Shown: positions 16,405 through 24,949, counted from the first letter of the stretch. The stretch: 64,000 nt of DNA from Hyphomonadaceae bacterium (GCA_022844475.1 JALHLR010000013.1:1-64000); one strand, 5' to 3'. A program made the numbers and translations. The notes: generated from the letters alone by a model not told the origin.

Positions 16405-16661
16405 GGGCCGGGCCTATACAATCGATGCCCCCGGAAGACCAGCGTGCCTCCCCAAGCAGCCCCGGCGCCCGCCGGCTCGGCGCTTCCGCCAAGGTCAGCG
16501 CCGCCTTTTGCGCCAGTCGCGAAAAATTCCTGATGGCGCGGAGGATCTCTCCTTCGCCTGTGACCGCGGAATCGATTAACCAACCCTGCCTTGAAACGGG
16601 GCCTGGAATTGACCTCCCTCCCGGCCCTGCGGAACGGCCACACTAACCGTCAGAGAACGGA
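16405..16661. other. Intergenic region between rimO and the 70-residue gene
   Basis: A 257-base divergent spacer. It should hold the rimO promoter and that of the small gene at 16662. I see no convincing -35/-10 pair and no strong hairpin. Short frames here have no plausible ribosome site. Confidence 0.4.
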
Positions 16662-16874
16662 ATGCCTCCCGAGAGCCCGACCAAAGCGGACGCCATCCAT
16701 TTCCTGAGAGCCAGCATCGTCCGATACCGTCATCAGCTGGATACGCTCTCGCTGTCGTCGGGCCGCGGGGCGCGCAATGTCGTGAGTTTCGCCCAGGTCA
16801 CGACGGAGCGCGAGGAGCTGAACGCCCTCATTGAGGATGCACGCTCCCTCCTGTCCCAGCTGAAGGCCGGCTGA
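16662..16874 (+). CDS. Small hypothetical protein (70 residues)
   Basis: A short, mostly helical, charged protein: FLRASIVRYRHQLDTLSL and TTEREELNALIEDARSLLSQLKAG look like two amphipathic helices. There is no signal peptide and no recognised family. It lies 81 bases before the exported protein at 16956 in the same direction. The ribosome site is weak (AGAGAACGGA). The regular amphipathic pattern makes it more likely coding than not. Confidence 0.5.
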   Translation: MPPESPTKADAIHFLRASIVRYRHQLDTLSLSSGRGARNVVSFAQVTTEREELNALIEDARSLLSQLKAG

Positions 16875-16955
16875 AGACGTCGGATCTGCATCCGGCGCTG
16901 GAACGCAACGCCGATTTGCGCCAGAAGGTTGAAATCGACCTTCTGGGGAAATCAC

Positions 16956-17462
16956 ATGCGCCTTGTACTTGCCGTCGCCGTTCTCGCGGCGATTGCGCCT
17001 GACGCCCTGGCGCAGGCCGCCTGCAAGGTCGAGAACGCTGTCTACGCAGAGCGCGACAACGGTTACGAGCTGCACTTCCATAAGGGCAAGCCGTGGGAAT
17101 TTCGCGGAATGACGGACGTCGTGTTCGATCTCGTCGTGCCCGACGGCCGCAAGCTCTGGGGCAATATCAGCTCCAACATGGGCACAAGCCGTGATGTCGG
17201 CCGCATCTACCATGGTTGCCCGTCGCCCGCCGCCGACGCCGACCTGCTAACTGATGAGGAGTACGACGCCTGCCAGCAGTGGGAGGGCGTCGTCTACGCG
17301 CTGAACAAGGGCGAGCCCGACCTCATGCCCAGCGAAGGCGAGAAAGCGCCCGAGCGCATTCTGATGACCGATCTTGGCCGCAAGATCCGCTACTCAGATG
17401 TCGTCACGGGACCTGGCGAAGAACCGTGGGACGTCTTCGATTTCAAGCGCTGCGTCAAATAG
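16956..17462 (+). CDS. Exported hypothetical protein with four cysteines
   Basis: A 168-residue protein with a signal peptide (MRLVLAVAVLAAIAPDALAQA) and a mature part holding four Cys (ACKVEN, HGCPSP, DACQQW, KRCVK), which suggests two disulfides in the periplasm. WEFRGMTDVVFDLVVPDGRKLWG reads like beta strands. No family is recognised. I prefer the ATG at 16956, at the start of the signal sequence and after GGGGAAATC, over an in-frame ATG nine codons upstream. It converges on the aminotransferase gene across a hairpin. Confidence 0.7.
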   Translation: MRLVLAVAVLAAIAPDALAQAACKVENAVYAERDNGYELHFHKGKPWEFRGMTDVVFDLVVPDGRKLWGNISSNMGTSRDVGRIYHGCPSPAADADLLTDEEYDACQQWEGVVYALNKGEPDLMPSEGEKAPERILMTDLGRKIRYSDVVTGPGEEPWDVFDFKRCVK

Positions 17463-17484
17463 ATCTCTCTCCGCGAAAAGCAGA

Positions 17485-17510
17485 AGGCGGCGAGCCTGCG
17501 CCCGCCGCCT
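17485..17510. terminator. Hairpin between convergent genes
   Basis: AGGCGGCG (17485-17492), ten-base loop, CGCCGCCT (17503-17510). It lies between the stop of the exported protein gene (17462) and the stop of the aminotransferase gene (17536), so it may end both transcripts. No T-run. Confidence 0.45.
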
Positions 17511-17535
17511 CGAGTCGTTCGGGGAGAAAGCAGAT

Positions 17536-18732
17536 TCAGGCCAGGACCTTCTTGAGCGCTGCCTCGCAACGATCCATTTCCCAGTCCTCGCCCACGCAGA
17601 TGCGCGTCCACGTGTCGAAGCCCGGCCATGTGCGCCCGACGACTCGCACGCCTTCCGCCTTCATTTTCTCGGCGAAATCCCTGTGCGGCATGCCGACGTC
17701 GAAGAACACGAAGCTCGCCTGAGGATCGGCGGCGATCGGCCGGCCGAGGTCCTTGGCAATCTTGAACAACCGCTCGCGTCCCGCCTTGAACTTCGGCCGC
17801 ATGGTCGGCACGAAGTCAGCGTCCGCAATGCTGGCCATCGCCGCGACGATGCCGGCATGGTTGATGCCGCCGCCCCGCGTCGTCATCGCGATCGTCCGCG
17901 CGAGCTCCGGCTGGGCAATTCCATAGCCAAGCCGCTGTCCCGCCATGCCATAGATTTTCGAGAAGGTCCGGCAGATCACCACGTTGTGGCCCTCGCGGAT
18001 CAGCCCGGTCATCACGTTGGCATCGTAGTCGTCACACAGGTGGAGATACGCCTCGTCGATGAAGCAGGGCGCCGTCTTCGACGCATCGATGGCGAACGCC
18101 TTCAGCTTCACCGGGTCGACCATGTTGCCGGTCGGATTGTTCGGGTTGCAGACATAGGTCGCCGTCGTCCGGGACGAGACCTTTTTCAGCATAGCATCGA
18201 GGTCGATCCTGAAATCGGCCGTCAGCGGCGTCATGATCAGCTCGGCTTCGTACTGCTTCACGGTGCGCGGCACGCCTTCATAGGTAGCTTCAGACGTGAC
18301 CAGCTGGCCCTTGCCCTTCATCGAGATCATCTCGCCGAATGCCGAGAGGATCGGAGCTGACCCGTTCGCGAGAAAAACCTGGTCTGGCGCCACGCCCTCG
18401 ATCTTCGCGATCTGCGCTTTCAGTTCTTCACCCTCGCCGTCGGCATAGCGCGCCGTCATCGAGGCCTTCTCGATCATTGCAGCGACCGCTTTCTTGGATG
18501 GACCAAACGGGCTCTCATTCGCGCCCATGATCGCCATGGACTTGTCCGCGACCGGCGCAGCCGGCGCGGGCGTAGGGGCCGCCACAGCTTCGGTCCTGGC
18601 GCAGCCAGCGGCGAGGGCCGCCGCCCCCACGCTCGCCATGCCGAGGCCGCGCAGCAACGCACGGCGGGATGTCGCCGTCGGCTCCGCAACCCGGGGCGTG
18701 GGCGTTTCAGAAAGGGTGTCGGGGTGTCTCAT
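17536..18732 (-). CDS. Exported histidinol-phosphate aminotransferase-like PLP enzyme (Tat signal)
   Basis: Class I/II aminotransferase fold, 398 residues, closest in look to HisC. GANESPFGPSKKAV near the mature N-terminus is the substrate-binding start, CNPNNPTGN the PLP-binding segment, and CRTFSKIYGMAGQRLGYGI carries the Schiff-base lysine. Oddly, the N-terminus is an export signal: SRRALLRGLGMASVGAAALAAGC has twin arginines and a lipobox. This points to Tat export of a folded, PLP-loaded lipoprotein rather than a cytosolic histidine-pathway enzyme. The ATG at 18732 is chosen because the signal begins shortly after it. The substrate is unknown. Confidence 0.85.
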   Translation of the reverse strand: MRHPDTLSETPTPRVAEPTATSRRALLRGLGMASVGAAALAAGCARTEAVAAPTPAPAAPVADKSMAIMGANESPFGPSKKAVAAMIEKASMTARYADGEGEELKAQIAKIEGVAPDQVFLANGSAPILSAFGEMISMKGKGQLVTSEATYEGVPRTVKQYEAELIMTPLTADFRIDLDAMLKKVSSRTTATYVCNPNNPTGNMVDPVKLKAFAIDASKTAPCFIDEAYLHLCDDYDANVMTGLIREGHNVVICRTFSKIYGMAGQRLGYGIAQPELARTIAMTTRGGGINHAGIVAAMASIADADFVPTMRPKFKAGRERLFKIAKDLGRPIAADPQASFVFFDVGMPHRDFAEKMKAEGVRVVGRTWPGFDTWTRICVGEDWEMDRCEAALKKVLA

Positions 18733-18928
18733 TGTAGCGTCCTCCAGCAGCGCGCCGTCCTGCGCGAGGCGCACGGGCAGGGGGCGAAATGCCGGGGATC
18801 CCCACGTGTGCGTCGAGATCATCGGCACGCATTCGCCCGCGAGTCGCAACGCCAAACGTCCTGCGAGGCCGAAATCAAGCGCCAGAAGGTCCAACCTGCA
18901 TCCGCGCCGGGCGCCGCTTGCCGAATCC

Positions 18929-18955
18929 GCAGGCGCTCAGAAACCGGGCGCCTGC
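18929..18955 (-). terminator. Hairpin after the methyltransferase gene
   Basis: GCAGGCGC (18929-18936), 11-base loop, GCGCCTGC (18948-18955): a perfect 8-bp stem nine bases past the stop of the minus-strand methyltransferase gene at 18965. Confidence 0.45.
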
Positions 18956-18964
18956 AATCTGCGC

Positions 18965-19582
18965 TTAGCCTGGCTGCGCCGAGCCCCAGACATTGTATCC
19001 GGCAAAGCGTGGTGTTCCGGGCAGGTACATGCGTTCAGCCTGATCGATCCGCCATCCTGCCGCGGCGATCACCGCCTCTACGTCACGCGTCAGATGGCAT
19101 CCCCCTGCCATCGGCCGCCACACCGGCTCGATCCGCCGCTGCCACTTGGTCACGTCCGCGTCCGGCGCCAGCCCATGCTCGCAGAACAGCAGCCGCCCAT
19201 CGGGTTTCAGGGAGCGCCTCAACGCCGCCAGCGCGCTCACCGCATCCGGAATGGTGCACAGCGTGTAAGTCGTCACGATCGTATCCACTGAGCCGTCGGT
19301 GATGCCGGCATTCTCAGCGCCGCGCTGAAGCCATTCGAGAGGCAGTCCTTCCGGCGCGCGCGCCTTGCCGCGCTTCACCATGGCCGCGTCAGGCTCCAGC
19401 GCGATCACGCGCTCCACCTTCTCGCGGTCATACAACGCGAAGTTTCGCCCGCCGCCGGCGCCGATCTCCAGCACGACGCCGCTCGCCCGCGGAATGATCT
19501 TGCGGCGCTGGTATGCGATCGGCTTGGTTCCGCATGCGCAGTCCACAAGCCAGGGTGCAAGGTGTCGCGCGTAAAGTCCCAT
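18965..19582 (-). CDS. Class I SAM-dependent methyltransferase
   Basis: Methyltransferase of 205 residues with a standard Rossmann motif I, EIGAGGGRNFALY (about 41-53). ALEPDAAMVKRGKAR is motif II, and GSVDTIVTTYTLCTIPD precedes the acidic motif. The arrangement resembles the METTL7/phospholipid N-methyltransferase and UbiE-like group, with small lipids or quinones as possible substrates. This is inference from fold pattern only. Its ATG directly follows the stop of the 128-residue membrane protein gene upstream, so the two are co-translated. Confidence 0.82.
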   Translation of the reverse strand: MGLYARHLAPWLVDCACGTKPIAYQRRKIIPRASGVVLEIGAGGGRNFALYDREKVERVIALEPDAAMVKRGKARAPEGLPLEWLQRGAENAGITDGSVDTIVTTYTLCTIPDAVSALAALRRSLKPDGRLLFCEHGLAPDADVTKWQRRIEPVWRPMAGGCHLTRDVEAVIAAAGWRIDQAERMYLPGTPRFAGYNVWGSAQPG

Positions 19583-19969
19583 CTACGCCGCCTGTCCGAT
19601 TGTCGCGATCAGATAAACCGCAAACAGGAAAACCATGATCGAATCCACGACAAGCGCCACCCAGGCCTGTCGCTTCATCACGCCTGAGCCCAGCATCAGC
19701 GCGATGAACGCTGTCTTGGTGACGATCGCCAGCGCAATCGCAGCCAGCCGAACATCAGGCGCGAATGACGCCCAGATCAGCAGCGCGCCCGCCGCTGTGA
19801 TCAGCATCCCCCAGTTCCGCACAACAAGGTCGAACTGCGGACTGTCCGGCGCCTCCCCAAAATACGTCCGCACCGTCGCCCGCGGCGCAACCGTCGCCTG
19901 GATCATGCTGCAAGTCAGCAGCCCCGCCGCCAGCAGCATCCACTGGATGTTATCGACAAGAATGCCCAT
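19583..19969 (-). CDS. Small integral membrane protein (128 residues)
   Basis: Four hydrophobic spans are visible: MLLAAGLLTCSMIQATV, WGMLITAAGALLIWASF, LAAIALAIVTKTAFIALML and WVALVVDSIMVFLFAVYLIA. There is no recognised catalytic motif. The ATG at 19969 is preceded by GGGAGAAG, which decides against the 50-residue longer frame. It sits in a minus-strand group with the DoxX-like gene upstream (55 bases) and the methyltransferase downstream (adjacent). This hints at a small membrane lipid or quinone module, but the sequence does not prove it. Confidence 0.72.
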   Translation of the reverse strand: MGILVDNIQWMLLAAGLLTCSMIQATVAPRATVRTYFGEAPDSPQFDLVVRNWGMLITAAGALLIWASFAPDVRLAAIALAIVTKTAFIALMLGSGVMKRQAWVALVVDSIMVFLFAVYLIATIGQAA

Positions 19970-20024
19970 GTGCTTCTCCCGCCCGTTCCGGGGGAGTGTA
20001 CACCGCGCCAGCCGGGTAACACCA

Positions 20025-20426
20025 TCAGCCCCGCAAAGGCAGCAACGCACGCACCCGCGGATCGCGCAGCCACAGCCCGAGCCAAACCAGCACGCCAAGA
20101 TAGACGCCGAACAGCTCATGGCTGATCAGCGGATTGTCCACCCGTACATTCGTGGCGATCGCCCCGCCCAGCAGCGCCGTCTCCAGCACCGCCCCGAGCA
20201 CCGCCGTCTGCGGCACAAGATAAAGGACGACGCAAACCGTCTCGATGACCCCGATCATGAGATCGTGGTGAGCTGGCCATCCCAGCCCGCCCATCGTCTC
20301 GCGCACAATGTCCGGCGTGAAGAACTTGAAGCCAGCCGACATGGCTAGAAACGCCCCAACCAGCCCGCTGACCACCCAGCCCGCGATGGCCATCTTCCCA
20401 ACCGATGACTTCACTTCATCCGACAT
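20025..20426 (-). CDS. DoxX-like small membrane protein
   Basis: A 133-residue inner-membrane protein with four hydrophobic helices. The pattern AGWVVSGLVGAFLAMSAGFKFF, HHDLMIGVIETVCVVLYLVP, AVLGAVLETALLGGAIATNVRV and ELFGVYLGVLVWLGLWLRD matches the DoxX/DoxD-like family, in which G-K-F at the end of helix 1 and the helix 2 start G-x-x-E are conserved. Members associate with quinone or thiosulfate redox systems in some organisms; no such role is shown here. It is first in a three-gene minus-strand group. Confidence 0.78.
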   Translation of the reverse strand: MSDEVKSSVGKMAIAGWVVSGLVGAFLAMSAGFKFFTPDIVRETMGGLGWPAHHDLMIGVIETVCVVLYLVPQTAVLGAVLETALLGGAIATNVRVDNPLISHELFGVYLGVLVWLGLWLRDPRVRALLPLRG

Positions 20427-20657
20427 GCCTGCCTCCCTGATATGCTCCTAGGTCGATCGGAGGTTCGCCGAACCGACATCGGATGGAAAAAGAGAAGCGT
20501 TCAGGGACCCGCTTCGCGGTTCGATCACAATCCCTTCGTCGCCATGTGAATGATCTGGTTTGTCGGAGCCGGCGTCCGTCCCGCGCAAAGCCCTGGATTT
20601 CTCTGAACCAGCACACATCCCGCGCGTTGACGCCCCGGGCAGCAGAGAGAGACTCGC

Positions 20658-20834
20658 ATGGCGCCGCCGACAAGCACGGATATCGTGCGCCTGATCTTTG
20701 CAATCCTACTGCCGCCGGTGGGCGTCGCGATGCAGGTTGGCTTTACGACCCAGTTCTGGATCAACCTGCTGCTCACGCTGCTGGGCTACCTGCCCGGCGT
20801 GATCCATGCGGTCTGGATCATCGCCAGGCGGTAA
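20658..20834 (+). CDS. YqaE/Pmp3 family membrane peptide (58 residues)
   Basis: A tiny two-helix membrane protein. The ATG at 20658 opens 58 codons ending in TAA. Helix 1, DIVRLIFAILLPPVGVAMQV, has the LPPxGV signature. Helix 2, INLLLTLLGYLPGVIHAVWI, has the LLTLLGYxPGxIHA signature. Together these are diagnostic of the Pmp3/UPF0057 family, linked to membrane potential and salt or stress tolerance in yeast and plants. It ends three bases before the convergent pntB stop. Confidence 0.9.
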   Translation: MAPPTSTDIVRLIFAILLPPVGVAMQVGFTTQFWINLLLTLLGYLPGVIHAVWIIARR

Positions 20835-20837
20835 GCC

Positions 20838-22253
20838 CTAAATCCCCTTCACGATCTCTTCCGTCATTTTCTTGGCGTCGCCGAGAAGCATCATCGTGTT
20901 CTCGCGGAAGAAGAGGGGGTTCTCGACGCCGGCGTAGCCGCTGGCGAGCGATCGCTTGATGAAGAACACCGTCTTGGCGTTCCACACCTTAAGCACCGGC
21001 ATGCCGTAGATCGGGCTCGCGGTGTTTGTCTCGGCGTCCGGGTTGGTCACGTCGTTCGCGCCGATGACGAAGGCCACGTCCGCCTGCGCGAAGGATGAGT
21101 TGATGTCCTCCAGCTCGTGCACCTCGTCATAGGGTACCTGCGCTTCGGCCAGCAGCACGTTCATGTGCCCCGGCATCCGGCCGGCGACCGGGTGGATCGC
21201 ATAGGTTATCTCGACGCCTTCCGCCTTCAGCTTCTCGGCCATCTCCTTCAGTGCGTGCTGCGCCTGCGCCACTGCCATGCCATAGCCCGGCACGATGATG
21301 ACTTTGGATGCGTTCTTCATGATGAAGGCCGCATCGTCTGCCGAGCCGATCTTCACGGGCTTGGCCGGCCCGCCCCCTGCAGCCGCGGCAGCTGTCTCGC
21401 CGCCAAAGCCGCCGAGGATGACCGAGATAAAGCTGCGGTTCATCGCCTTGCACATGATGTAGGACAGGATCGCGCCCGACGACCCTACCAGCGATCCGGT
21501 GATGATCAGAGCGTTGTTCTCGAGCGTGAAGCCCAAGGCTGCCGCCGCCCAGCCCGAATACGAGTTGAGCATCGACACGACGACCGGCATGTCCGCCCCG
21601 CCGATCGGGATGATCAGCGTGATCCCAAGGATCAGCGCAATCGCCGTCAGCAGCAGGAACATCCAGGGCTGCGACCCCTGCGTCTGCACCATCATCACGA
21701 CCAGCACGACGATGGCGACGCCGAATGCAATGTTGATGAGATGCCGAGCCGGCAGCATGATGGGTGAGCCCGACATGTTGCCGTTGAGTTTCAGGAAGGC
21801 GATGACCGACCCGGTGAAGGTCAGAGCGCCGATGGCCGAGCCAAGCGACAGCTCGATGATCGAGGCCGTGTTGATCGCCCCCGTCACGCCAATACCGTAG
21901 CTCTCGGGCGCATACAGCGCCGCCGCCGCCACGAGCACGGCCGCAAGACCTACAAGCGAGTGGAAGAACGCCACGAGCTGCGGCATGGCCGTCATCTTGA
22001 TCTTCTGTGCAACCACCGCGCCCGCCACGCCGCCGACGGCAATGCCGCCCGCAATGATCAGCAGCGTCGGAGCATCCAGCCCGCCAGACCCGTCCCACAG
22101 CATCCACAGCGTGGTGCCGATCGCGAGCACCATCCCGATGATGCCGTTGTTCGCGCCGGCGCGACTGGTCTCAGGGCTTGAAAGTCCCCGCAGCGACAGG
22201 ATGAAGAGAACGCCCGATGCCAGGTAGAGCAGGGCGGCGATGTTCGCGTTCAT
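20838..22253 (-). CDS. pntB: NAD(P) transhydrogenase subunit beta
   Basis: Proton-translocating transhydrogenase beta subunit (471 residues). It carries membrane domain II helices and the C-terminal NADP(H)-binding domain III, transferring hydride from NADH to NADP+ at the expense of proton motive force. Residues 1-260 are strongly hydrophobic. VIIVPGYGMAVAQAQHAL and HPVAGRMPGHMNVLLAEA are the domain III nucleotide motifs, and VIGANDVTNPDA is also canonical. Last gene of the pnt operon; its start overlaps the dehalogenase stop by four bases (ATGA). Confidence 0.96.
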   Translation of the reverse strand: MNANIAALLYLASGVLFILSLRGLSSPETSRAGANNGIIGMVLAIGTTLWMLWDGSGGLDAPTLLIIAGGIAVGGVAGAVVAQKIKMTAMPQLVAFFHSLVGLAAVLVAAAALYAPESYGIGVTGAINTASIIELSLGSAIGALTFTGSVIAFLKLNGNMSGSPIMLPARHLINIAFGVAIVVLVVMMVQTQGSQPWMFLLLTAIALILGITLIIPIGGADMPVVVSMLNSYSGWAAAALGFTLENNALIITGSLVGSSGAILSYIMCKAMNRSFISVILGGFGGETAAAAAGGGPAKPVKIGSADDAAFIMKNASKVIIVPGYGMAVAQAQHALKEMAEKLKAEGVEITYAIHPVAGRMPGHMNVLLAEAQVPYDEVHELEDINSSFAQADVAFVIGANDVTNPDAETNTASPIYGMPVLKVWNAKTVFFIKRSLASGYAGVENPLFFRENTMMLLGDAKKMTEEIVKGI

Positions 22254-23206
22254 GAGTGGTCCGGTCCCCTAGGGTGTGTCTGGCTACCCAGCCCGAATGA
22301 TGTCAGGGCGGCGCGCGCAATCGGCTCGCCCCACTCCTGCAGAAAGTGTCCGCCCTCGGCGATCAGCATTGGCTCGGGGCAATTGCGGATCCAGGCGTGC
22401 AGCGCGCGCATGACAGGCTCGCCCAGCACAGGATCGGCCTGGCCGATCGCCATGAAGCTCTCGCCATTCCATTGGTCGCGAAAGAAAGCCGCAGACGCAC
22501 GACCATGCGCCACGCCCTCCATCGCCGGATCAACCGGTACGAGTTGCGGAAAGCGCCGCACGCCTGCCTTGTAGGTGATGTCCGGGAAGGGCGCGTTGTA
22601 GGCGTCCTGCTCGGCATCGGTCAGCACGGTCGTCCCGCGCCTCATCAGCGCGCCGACATCCATGTCGGGATTGGCGGCGGCATAGGCCTTCCATGCATTG
22701 AAGCCTGGCCCCGGCGATTCGCCGGTACCGATGCCCGTGTTCATGATCAGCAGCCGGGTGATCTCCGGACGGTCCTTGGGAAGCGTGAGTCCCAGAAGTC
22801 CGCCCCAGTCCTGCACGACACCGCAGACATTGCTGAGCGCCATGCGGTCGAGAAACGCCGTCATCGTGTCGCGATGGAAGTCGAACGTATAGATCTCGTC
22901 CTTCACCGGCTTGTCGGAGCGACCGAAGCCGAACCAGTCCGGCGCCACCACGCGGTGTCCCGCTGCAGTGAAAACCGGCAGCATCTTTCGATAGAGATAC
23001 GACCAGCTCGGCTCGCCATGCAGGCAGAGGAACGTCACCTCGGCGTGGCGCGGGCCTTCGTCGACATAGTGAAGGCGCAGGCCCTCACGGCCCTTCAGAT
23101 CGTCGATGTAACGCGGTGCAAACGTCCAGCCGGGCAGGTTCGCGAACCTTTCGTCCGGTGTGCGGACGATCGGGCCAAACCTTGGATGATCGAACGTCGC
23201 GACCAT
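22250..23206 (-). CDS. Haloalkane dehalogenase-like alpha/beta hydrolase (DhlA subfamily)
   Basis: A 318-residue alpha/beta hydrolase very similar to Xanthobacter DhlA as I recall it. LCLHGEPSWSYLYRKM holds the oxyanion residues (HGE 63-65). VVQDWGG has the Asp133 nucleophile and Trp134. GQADPVLG carries acid Asp258, and AEGGHFLQEWGE the catalytic His287. In APFPDITYKAGVRRFP the cap region also matches. One difference: the cap tryptophan of DhlA that binds halide appears as Gly191 (LMRRGTT). Starts at 23206 (MVATFDHPRFG), seven bases after the upstream pnt gene, and overlaps pntB by four, so it is a member of the pnt operon. Halide release activity is predicted, not shown. Confidence 0.85.
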   Translation of the reverse strand: MVATFDHPRFGPIVRTPDERFANLPGWTFAPRYIDDLKGREGLRLHYVDEGPRHAEVTFLCLHGEPSWSYLYRKMLPVFTAAGHRVVAPDWFGFGRSDKPVKDEIYTFDFHRDTMTAFLDRMALSNVCGVVQDWGGLLGLTLPKDRPEITRLLIMNTGIGTGESPGPGFNAWKAYAAANPDMDVGALMRRGTTVLTDAEQDAYNAPFPDITYKAGVRRFPQLVPVDPAMEGVAHGRASAAFFRDQWNGESFMAIGQADPVLGEPVMRALHAWIRNCPEPMLIAEGGHFLQEWGEPIARAALTSFGLGSQTHPRGPDHS

Positions 23207-23213
23207 CACAGCT

Positions 23214-23624
23214 TCACTTCGTCGCCGGCTTAACGGCGGGCTTTTCCTTCTTCTTGTACATCGCAAGCATCCGCTTGGTCACAAGGAAGCCGCCGAAGAT
23301 GTTCACGGCGGCGAGCGCCACCGCCACCCCGCCCATGCCCTTCGAGAGCCACAGGTCGCTGGTCATCTCCTGTCCTGCGCCCGCGCCCGCTGCAATCAGC
23401 GCGCCGACGATGATCACAGAGGAAATTGCATTCGTCACCGCCATGAGAGGCGTGTGCAGCGCTGGCGTCACCGACCACACCACATAGTACCCGACGAAGA
23501 TCGACAGCACGAAGATCGCGAGGCGGAAGATCAGCCCGTCAGGTTGTTCCGCCCCCGTTGCGGCGAGCGCGGGCGAGGCGATCAGGAGTGCCGCTAATCC
23601 CAGGACGGCGAGGCGCTTGATCAT
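23214..23624 (-). CDS. pntAB: NAD(P) transhydrogenase subunit alpha part 2
   Basis: A 136-residue membrane subunit forming the C-terminal (domain II) part of the alpha chain, which is a separate protein in alphaproteobacteria. A signal-like first helix (LAVLGLAALLIASPALA) precedes three membrane spans. FVGYYVVWSVTPALHTPLMAV with its conserved His and TNAISS are diagnostic. The C-terminus is Lys-rich (KKKEKPAVKPATK). Its start overlaps the stop of the upstream small membrane gene by four bases. Confidence 0.93.
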   Translation of the reverse strand: MIKRLAVLGLAALLIASPALAATGAEQPDGLIFRLAIFVLSIFVGYYVVWSVTPALHTPLMAVTNAISSVIIVGALIAAGAGAGQEMTSDLWLSKGMGGVAVALAAVNIFGGFLVTKRMLAMYKKKEKPAVKPATK

Positions 23625-23818
23625 GTTGGCGATCCTTCTTCCGGCTTTTTCTTCTTTTTCAGAATGTACCGTACACCGACGGAGATCATTGCGACAGCAA
23701 TTGCCGCCACCACAAAGCTCGGCAACGGCGCAGGGCCAGGGGCTGTCGTCATCTGTACGAAGTACCAGCCGAGCATCAGGCCGGTAATCGTCAGGATCAG
23801 GCCGATGGCCTTCGACAT
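23621..23818 (-). CDS. Small membrane protein in the pnt operon (65 residues)
   Basis: Two hydrophobic helices (IGLILTITGLMLGWYFVQM and SFVVAAIAVAMISVGVRYIL) followed by a basic, Lys-rich tail (KKKKKPEEGSPT). No family is recognised. It lies two bases after pntAA and overlaps pntAB by four bases, so it is certainly co-transcribed. It could be an accessory subunit stabilising the split transhydrogenase, by position only. Confidence 0.75.
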   Translation of the reverse strand: MSKAIGLILTITGLMLGWYFVQMTTAPGPAPLPSFVVAAIAVAMISVGVRYILKKKKKPEEGSPT

Positions 23819-23821
23819 GGC

Positions 23822-24949
23822 TTAGCCATCCTTCAGCGCGGGATGCACCACCTGCCCATCGCGCGTGAGGACCGCCGCCTTCACGATCTCATCGTCCCAT
23901 TTCGGCCCGAACGCTGCATTCTCGCCTGTGAACAGCGGCAGCAACGCCAGCAGGTTCTTGGCATAGAGCGCCGAAGCGTCCGCCGCGATCCGTCCTGGCA
24001 GGTTGGTGAAGCCGGCGACCTTCACGCCGTCCACATCCACCACAACGTCAGGCTTCGACATCGGGCAGTTGCCGCCCTGGCTGACCGCGAGGTCGACGAT
24101 CACCGACCCTGGCCGCATCGAGCGCACCATCGCTTCGGTCACCAGAACCGGCGCTGGCCGCCCCGGGATCAGCGCGGTGGTAACGACGATGTCCTGTTTG
24201 GCGATGTGACCCGCCACCAGTTCCGCCTGCAGCTTCTGGTATTCTGGCGACATCGGTTTGGCGTAGCCAGCCGCCGTCTCAGCCGCCTTGAACTCCTCGT
24301 TCTCGACCGCGATGAACTTGGCGCCCAGCGACGCCACCTGTTCCTTCGATGCGGGACGCACGTCTGTTGCAGACACGACCCCGCCCAGCCGCCGCGCAGT
24401 GGCGATCGCCTGCAGGCCGGCAACGCCCGCCCCCATCACGAACACCTTCGCCGCAGCCACCGTGCCGGCCGCAGTCATCATCATGGGAAGTGCGCGGCCA
24501 AACAGCTGCGAGCCTTCGATGACGGCGCGATAGCCTGCGAGGTTGGCCTGAGAGGACAGCACGTCCATCGACTGCGCCCGCGTGATCCGCGGCACGAACT
24601 CCATCGCGATGGCTGTGATCCCTGCAGCGGCATACCCAGCCGCTTCCGCCTTCGCTGAATAGGGTTCCAGCAGGCCGGCCATTGCCGCGCCCCTGGGATA
24701 CGTTGCCAGTTCAGCAGTGTCCGGCGCGCGCACCTTGAAGATCATGTCGGACCCGCCCAACACATCCGCCGCAGAACCGATCGTGGCGCCTGCAGCGACA
24801 TAGTCGGCGTCACGGATTCCGGCTGTCGCGCCTGCCCCCGTCTCGATGGCCACCGTGTGCTTAAGCGCCGTCAGCTTCTTCACCGTATCCGGTGTTGCTG
24901 CGACGCGGGTCTCGTTGAACCGCCGTTCCTTCAGGACCGCGATCTTCAT
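23822..24949 (-). CDS. pntAA: NAD(P) transhydrogenase subunit alpha part 1
   Basis: Peripheral NAD(H)-binding domain I of the proton-pumping transhydrogenase (375 residues), related to alanine dehydrogenase. MKIAVLKERRFNETRVAATPDTVKKL is the typical start, with the KERR and ETRVA motifs. VFVMGAGVAGLQAIATARRLGG is the dinucleotide fold, and ATDVRPASKEQVASLGAKF follows. RPAPVLVTEAMVRSMRPGSVIVDLA is also canonical. First large gene of the operon, 24 bases after the aa3-type subunit gene. Confidence 0.96.
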   Translation of the reverse strand: MKIAVLKERRFNETRVAATPDTVKKLTALKHTVAIETGAGATAGIRDADYVAAGATIGSAADVLGGSDMIFKVRAPDTAELATYPRGAAMAGLLEPYSAKAEAAGYAAAGITAIAMEFVPRITRAQSMDVLSSQANLAGYRAVIEGSQLFGRALPMMMTAAGTVAAAKVFVMGAGVAGLQAIATARRLGGVVSATDVRPASKEQVASLGAKFIAVENEEFKAAETAAGYAKPMSPEYQKLQAELVAGHIAKQDIVVTTALIPGRPAPVLVTEAMVRSMRPGSVIVDLAVSQGGNCPMSKPDVVVDVDGVKVAGFTNLPGRIAADASALYAKNLLALLPLFTGENAAFGPKWDDEIVKAAVLTRDGQVVHPALKDG

